A DNA stretch of 64,000 nt from Arcticimaribacter sp002477625 (GTDB lineage Bacteria; Bacteroidota; Bacteroidia; Flavobacteriales; Flavobacteriaceae), in the NCBI GenBank assembly GCA_943846665.1, contig OX044358.1:868001-932000 (forward strand), in the 5' to 3' direction. How positions within the stretch are numbered: position 1 is the first letter of the stretch; every line of letters starts with the position of its first letter. Below the pieces are notes generated by a model. The model searched no databases and was not told the origin of the DNA. It saw nothing but the letters and a program-made list of their open reading frames with translations. The position numbers and the translations under genes were made by a program. This document shows, piece by piece, positions 15,551 to 24,500 of this stretch.

Positions 15551-18500
15551 ATGAATTTAAAGATTCTTCAATTAATCTTATTAGCTATATTTTGGACAAA
15601 CTTTGCTGTTTCTCAAACAATAACCGTAACTAATTTAAACCCTTCAGGGTCTGGTTCACTCGGAAATGCAATAAATCAATATTCAAGTTCAGGAGGAACA
15701 ATAGTATTTGCAAATAATTTAAGTGGAACGATTACAATTTCATCTGGATTTACTAACATAACATCAAATCTGACAATCACAGGTAACGGTAAAACCAATA
15801 CCACAATCAGCGGTGGAGGAAGCTCCTCTAGAATGTTTAGTGTAAGTGGTAACGGTAATCTAACATTAAACTCATTGACTCTAAAAAATAATGGAAGTCC
15901 CGGAAGTAATGCGGGATCTATTTTTTATTTAAATAATGTTACTGGAGGTATTACCACAAATGATGTTTTAATAACAGAGTGTTCCCATACCATTTCTTTC
16001 ATCTCAAATAAAGGAACACTTAACGTCAATAATTCTCAAATTGACAATAATGCAGGAAACTATCTTTTTAGATCTGATTGGGGAAATACACCCGAAGGAT
16101 GTCCAATAAACGAATCTGTATTTACCAACAAAACTATAATTCAGAATTCTGACATCACCAATAACTCTGGTGTTGTTTTCAGGACGGAACGATTCGTTAA
16201 AATTGATAATTGTAATATCGCAAATAACAGCAGTAACATTTTCGCCTATTTTAGAGGAGTTAATGTCTATAAAGTTTTAGGTTCTAACATTGAAAACACT
16301 GGAGGGTTTAGCTTTTATAGTTGGATTCAATCAAATACAGGTGGATGGGGAAACAAGATATTGTGTTCAGATCATTTTTCATTTGACGGGAATACTTTTG
16401 TGAACAGTGGTAATATTACTATCCCGGGGAACTATGGGCCATCTTTTACGGTTGGTAATAATTCTTTTGACCGTGCAATATCAAACTATCTTTCATACGA
16501 TTCTTCCAGCCCACCAACATTGTCCTCAAATAGTTTATCGTCACCTCCATCTGACATCTCATTATCTTCGACTTCAGTCGATGAAAATGTTTCAATAGGC
16601 ACTACAGTCGGCGGTTTAACAACTACCGACGCTGGTAGCGGAGATTCACACACCTATACCCTAGTTTCGGGAACAGGAGATACCGATAATGCAAGTTTCT
16701 CCATAAGCGGAGCCAATCTATTAACCAATACTGCTCTAGATTATGAAACCAAAAGCAGTTACAACATCCGTGTGCAAACATCCGATGGAACGGATTCGTA
16801 TCAAGAAGCTTTTACCATTAGCGTTAACGATCTAAATGAAGCGCCTACTGATATTGACCTATCCGCAACTGCTGTTGATGAAAACCTTACTTCAGGAACC
16901 ACTTTTGGGGGATTGACCACTACAGATGGCGATAATGGAGACAGCTTTACCTATACCCTAGTTTCGGGAGCAGGAGATACCGATAATGCAAGTTTCTCCA
17001 TAAGCGGAGCCAATCTATTAACCAATACTGCTCTAGATTATGAAACCAAAAGCAGTTACAACATCCGTGTGCAAACATCCGATGGAACAGATTCGTATCA
17101 AGAAGCTTTTACCATTACTGTTAATGACCTTACAGAATCCTCGATTACACAGGTGGCATCAAACAACCCCAATGGTACATACAGAATTGGTGAAACCATT
17201 GATATTCAAGTAACATTTGATAATGCCGTTACCGTAAGTGGTTCTCCACGATTGCTCCTAGAAACTGGAGACTCAGATTCTTATGCAACCTATTTTTCAG
17301 GCTCTGGCTCTACAGTTTTGACCTTTCGTTATACGGTGAATGAAGATGATCTGAGTGGTGATTTGGATTATGCTTCTACTGCTGCTTTAGAATTAAACGG
17401 TGGAACTATTGTCAGTTCAAGTAATACAGCTGCTGCCCTTAGCCTTCCTTCAATTGGCAGCAATAAGCGAATTAAAAAAATTGTAATTACTGAAAATTCT
17501 GGAGGACATCAAACCTTAAAAGCCATCCACATGATTGTTGCTCCTGACGGAGGATCGGTAATCGATGTAGCAACCACTAGTTTAGCAGGAGCTTCCACTA
17601 CAGATACTCATCATCAAAATAATTTTGGTGACGATCGACTGGTAATTAATCTACTTCAAAATAAAACGAATAATAAAAGCTACACTTTTAACTCACCCGC
17701 TACAGCAGAAATAACCTTCAATCAAAGTTATAGTATTAATGATTTACATGAATTTACTTTTTATGGGTGGGCTCGATATGGTGGAGGCTATTATGGACGA
17801 ATTGCTAATTTTAATTTTAGCTTTAAAGATGATGATGGAACAGAGGTGTATAGTTTTACCTCACCTTCAACCTATATAAACGGTTCTAGCCAGTTAGTAG
17901 TTCATCGTTTAATTGGTGAAAAAGGGGCCTCAGATGGTTCGATTTGGCAGGATGATATTAACGGACACTTTAGTTCAGCTGGTTATGGTAGTGGATGGTA
18001 TGTAAACGACCATACTCTTCCTTCACATGGCGGAGGATCATCCCTTGCGAGTGTCAAAAATATTGTGATTGATGGTATTCTAGCACCCACAATAACACAA
18101 ACCCAAATTGCTTTGGACAACAGCTCTGTTTCCCTAAGCTTTTCTGAGGCAGTATTCAATACCAATAGTGGAAGTGGTAGTTTACAAGCAAATGATTTTA
18201 CCTTATCTCTTTCTGGAGGAAATGCAACATTATCTTCAACAACACCCTCAAGCATTAGTATTGATGGAACGACTGTAACACTTGGTTTAGCCCTATCTGG
18301 AACACCAAACGGAAAAGAACTACTAACCGTTTCTCCGGCAGTAAATTCTATTTATGATAGTGGTGGAACGGCAGCAGAACCCACACAAAACAATAATACA
18401 AGCCATCTGATTCCGAATATTGTTACCACTAATTTGGTTCTTTTTCTTGATGCAGCGAACAATAGTTCCTATTCTGGATCTGGGAATAATTGGTATGACT

Positions 18501-21500
18501 TATCTGGAAATAACAATCATGGAGTCATTGACGGTGCAAGTTATAGTGCTGTCGGTGGAGGAAGTATAAGTTTTGATGGAACCAATGACCGGGTTATCAT
18601 TCAAGACAACAACACCCTTGATTTCTCTAGTGAAATTACCATATCCTACGTTCTTGAACCCAATTGGGGTGATTGGAGCCCTTTTATAAGTAAAGGAGGA
18701 GGGACAAACAATCGGAATTTTAGTACTTGGGTGGGAAGTGACAAAGGAATTGATATCGATAATCGCTCATCGGGATCCATGATAAAACCCACGTACACTG
18801 CATCTTCTGAAATGGCCAATGGAAGATTATCTGTAGTAACTGTCGCTATTGATAATTCTACAGGAATAATCAGAACCTACGTAAACGGAATACTAAGGAA
18901 CAGCCAATCGGGTACACTGGGATCACCAAATTCAGGATTACTTTATATAGGAAACCATGGTGATGAAAATTTTGGGAGTGGGAAAATAAACAAACTACTA
19001 CTCTATAATCAAGCATTGACAAATGACCAAGTCTATCAGAATTACCTTGCGATCACCAATACACCTCAAATCACAGTTACCAGTATAACTTCTGACAATA
19101 GTTCGGCATCCCTAACTTTTGATCAGGTTACTTTCAACACAGATGCAGGGAGTGGGTCTTTACAAGCATCTGACTTTATCCTATCACTTTCTGGAGGAAA
19201 CGCTACATTATCGTCTGCAACTCCATCGAGTATTAGTATTAGTGGGAACACAATTGAATTGGGTCTTTCTCTTTCTGGAGTTGTAGATGGAAATGAAGTT
19301 TTAACAATTTCTCCTGTTGCTCATGCTGTTTTTAATACCTATGGATTTGCGGCTACTTCAGCTCAAAGCAACAATACAGTAAATTTGATTTTCACAAATA
19401 GTGTACCTACGGACATTGCTTTATCTTCTTCTTCTATAAATGAAAATGTTGTCACAGGTACAACCATTGGAGCCTTATCATCAACCGATGCAGATGCTGG
19501 AGACATACATACCTATAGCCTGATTTCTGGAGCTGGTGATACAGACAACGGAAGTTTTACGGTGAGTGGTACGAACCTACTCACTGCTACAGCCCTAGAT
19601 TTTGAGGTTAAAAGCAGCTATACGATAAGGCTAGAAACCTCAGACGGATCTGCTACCTATTCTAAAGCACTTACCATTACTGTTAACGATGTAAACGAAG
19701 CACCTACTGATATCGTCCTATCCGCAACTGCTGTTGATGAAAACCTTACTTCAGGAACTGTTGTTGGGGGATTGACCACTACCGATGTTGATGGTGGAGA
19801 CACCTTCACCTATACCCTTGTTGGTGGTGGGAGTGACAATGATCGTTTCTCCATTAGTGGTGCTAACTTAGTCACCGGAGCTGGGTTTGATTTTGAGACT
19901 AAAAACAGCTACAGTGTCGTAATTCAAACATCCGATGGGTCTGCTACCTATTCTAAAACGCTTACCATTACTGTTAACGATGTAAACGAAGCGCCTACTG
20001 ATATCGACCTATCCGCAACTGCTGTTGATGAAAACCTTACTTCAGGAACTGTTGTTGGGGGATTAACCACTACCGATGTTGATAGTGGAGATACCTTCAC
20101 CTATACCCTTGTTGATGGTGTGGGTTCTGATGATAATGCAAGTTTCTCTATCAGCGGAGGTTCTGGGGGATCATATGCCCTTGACTTTGATGGATCAAAC
20201 GATCATGTTACAACAAGTATTGATGCTGATAGGAATGTAATGCCCTCCACAACATGGTCGGGGTGGATTAAACCGATAGGTTCTGGTGGATGGCAAATGA
20301 TTTTTGGTATGGAGGACGGTGGTTGGGATCGCTTTTTAGCTATTGAAAGTGGAGGCCTTCGGCTTTCTATGGGGCAGACTGGTGGTAGATGGCAGACTGG
20401 TGTAAATGTATTGCCTAATGTTTGGCAACATGTAGTTGCTGTATATGACAATGGTTCCATGCGAATGTATTTCAACGGAACTGAATACAGCACAGGTAAT
20501 GACGAGGGCAATCATTCTTCAACTGGAATGTTTACAATTGGAGGAAACCAAACACACTCTCCCTATAATTACTTCAGAGGACTTATTGATGAAGTAGCCG
20601 TTTGGGACGAGGCATTAACTGCAGCAGAGGTTACTGCTTTATACAATGCAGGAAGTGGTTTAGATGCTAGCGCTAATGGGGGCAACTATTCGTCTTCTGA
20701 CAATTTAGTTGGATATTTCAAGATGAATGAAGGGACTGGTAACGCACTGACTGATGCAAGTGGGAATGGGAATACAGCTACGCTTGACAATATGGATGCC
20801 TCCTCAGATTGGGTTACAGGAACTATTGCTCCAACTTCACAAAATCAAGGGAGCGGTACCGATTTACTTACCGCTGCTGTTTTTGATTATGAAACCAAAA
20901 GCAGTTACAATATTCGTGTGCAAACATCCGATGGGATGAGTTCTTACGAAGAAGCCTTTACCATTAGTGTGAATGATGTAAATGATGTGCCTACCGATAT
21001 TGACTTATCCACTTCCTCTGTAAACGAAAATGTTGCTACTGGAACTACTGTAGGGGGATTAAGCACTACCGATGCCGATAATGGAGATACATTTACCTAT
21101 ACTTTGGTCGCTGGAACGGGTGCTACCGACAATGCAAACTTCTCTATCAGTGGAGCCAACCTACTCACTGCTGCTGCTTTGGACTTTGAAACCAAAAACA
21201 GCTACAGCATTCGTGTACAAACATCCGATGGGACGGATTCGTATCAAGAAGTCTTTACCATTAGCGTGGATGATGTAAACGAAGCACCAACTAGTATAGA
21301 GGCTTCAGGCAGTACAGCAGGGAGTAGTCAAATGATTTCAAGTGGGCTTATCGTACATTTAGACGCATCGAATGCTGCTTCTACCTCAACACCAAACAGT
21401 AGTTGGATCGATCTGTCTGGTAACGATAATCACGGTGATATCATGAACGGGGTCAGCTTTGAAAACAATAGCTTTAAAACCTCGAATGCTTCTGGACGGA

Positions 21501-24500
21501 GCGGTGTGCGTGTTGGACCACTACCAACGATTTTGAAAAACACCCATTCTTTCACTGTAGTGGTTAAAGTAACACCTCAATCTACCTCTGGAAATATTTT
21601 AGGCCTTTCTAGCAGTTCTGATCATGGTGGATGGAATGCACCCGTAATTCCAAGTGCAAATTCTAAGATTTTCCCAGGACTTCACAGCGCACATGGGCAA
21701 TTTCAACGCCCTTTTGTAGTTGGAACCACCTATGAATACGTATACAGCTTCAATCACACCAACAACGAACATAAGTTTTATGAAGATGGGGAACTTGTAA
21801 ACACAAGAACAGTTGCATTCAGTGCATTAAACTCTCCCGGATACCTGTTTCTTGGAGATGATAATCCTGGATGTTGTAGCAGTTATGAAGGTGTTCATTC
21901 TGCAGATTTTGTAGGAGATTATGAGCGTTTATTAGTCTATGATCAAGCCTTAACCGATCAAGAAATTACTGGACTTTACCAATCAGGCCCTTCAGGAATA
22001 GAAGAAAACAGTGTGAATGGTACACTCATTACCACCCTATCGGCAACCGATCAAGACACCAACAACACCAATACCTATAGCCTTGTCGATGGCGCTGGGA
22101 ATCTTGGCCGTGACAATGCTAGTGTAACGGTTTCTGGGACACAAATCCTAGTCAACGGACCTATTGATTTTGAAACAACTCCGTATTTACTAATCAACGT
22201 TCAGGTCAATGACGGTATAAATACCTTAACCTCTTCTTTTACCCTTACCGTATTGGATATAAACGACAATGCACCTTCTGCAATGGTACTTTCGAACAGC
22301 GCTTTTGTCGAGGGTATAGTTTCGGGTTCTTCCATAGCAACTCTTACATCGGTTGATGCGGATACGGCTAGCTTAAACACCTTTAGCTATAGCCTAATTG
22401 ATGGGGACGGATCCAACGACAATTCCAATAATCGCTTTACAATCAACGGAAATTCGTTGATCAGTTCAGGTACTTTTGATTACGAAACTACTACTTCTCA
22501 CAACATTTATGTGCAAGTCAATGACGGTGCAAATACCTACAATCAAGCTTTTACTCTTACGGTCATCAATCAAAATGACCCGCCGACTGACATTGAACTC
22601 AGCACCACTATTTTTGACGAGAATATGCCAATGTCTTCAGCGATAGCTGTTCTAACGGCTGAAGATCAGAACGCTGATGATGTACACACGTTCACTCTTA
22701 CAGCGACCAACAGTAATGAAGATGATGATAACGGAAGTTTTACGGTTAGTGGCACTCAATTACTCACCAATGACAACTTCGACTTTGAAACCAAAAACAG
22801 CTATAATATTCATTTAAAAGTTAGTGATGGAACGGGAACCACAGATTATTATGAGGCCTTCACCATTACCGTATCTGATTTAAATGAAGTTCCTACAAAA
22901 ATCAATTTATCCCAAGAAAGTTTTTCGAATAATGGACTTATTTTACATTTAGATAGTGGGAATTCATCCTCTTATCCGGGCTCAGGGAATACATGGTATG
23001 ATTTAAGTGAAAATAATTATAACGCAGTTTTAATGAATTCACCCTCCTATTCCAGCTCTAGTGGGGGACTCCTTAGCCTTAACGGTTCAAGCCAATGGAT
23101 ACAACTTAACTCATTCGCAGGGGCACTAACAAACAATAGTGCTTATACCATAAGCATATGGTTTAAGTCAACCGAAACAAACCCTTCTGGAGGTATTCAT
23201 AATAATGCTATTTTTTCTATGCATTCCACCAACGGAGACAATCGATATAGAATTGGTGCTGCACCGGATGCCAACAGAGGTTTGTATTACAATTTTGGTA
23301 CCGGCTCGTCTGAAGGGCGTGTTAGTCAGATAAACTTACACGATAACCAATGGCATAATATGACCATTACTAAAAACACTGGCGTAGAAGCTCAATTTTA
23401 TATTGATGATGTTCTTAGAACGTCCAACGGTTCCATTACTAATGGAGTAAACTTTAATGGTGTTGGTCAAGTTTCGATTGGACAGGAATATGACGGTGGT
23501 AATACCTCTGATCATTTTCAAGGAGATATTCCCGTAGTGATGGTCTACAATAAAGCCTTAGAAGCTGACGACAGGACTTCTCTTTATGGTCACTATAAAA
23601 AAAGATATATTGACGGTGAGCAGACGGAACCCGTTTCATCAGAAGGAAATGGAATTTCTATTACTGAAAATACAGCCCTAAATACGTTTGTTGGGACACT
23701 GCAAGCTGAAGATCAAGACAGCAACAATACCTACACTTATGGTCTTGCTGATGGCGCTGGTGATCTTGGACGTGACAATGCTAGTGTAACGGTTTCAGGG
23801 ACACAAATACTAGTCAATGGACCTATTGACTTCGAAACAACCCCTTATTTACTGATCAATGTTCAAGTCAATGATGGGCTGAATACAATAACATCTTCTT
23901 TTACAATTAATATTAATGATCTGAATGATACCCCGCCAAGTCAGATCGGATTATCCACAACTACCTTTGCAGAAGACATTACCAATGGATCAGTCGTTGC
24001 AACACTCTCTGCCACAGATGCAGATACCGCCAGTTTGAATAGCTTTAGTTATAGTCTAGTGAGTGGTGATGGAACCAATGATGCTTCTAATGCTAGGTTT
24101 AGTATTAGTGGAAATACGCTTGTAGCCAATGGTACTTTTGATTATGAAACAGCAGCTAGTCATCCTATATATCTAGAGGTCAATGATGGTGCCAGTAGCT
24201 TTAAGCAGGCATTTACTTTAATGGTGAACAATCAAAATGATGCACCTAGCGATATAGCGCTTAGTCAAACAGCATTTTTTGAGGGAGTTGCCAATGGTTC
24301 AGCCTTGACTAGCCTTAGCACTTCAGATCAAGACACAGCAGACACGCATACGTTTACTCTTGCCAGTAGTGGTGATTCTCTAGACGACGACAACGGAAGC
24401 TTTTCTGTAAGCGGAACAACTTTAATCACCGAGGTAGAATTTGATTACGAGACTAAAACCAGCTACAACATTTACCTCAAAGTAAGTGATGGAAGCAGTG

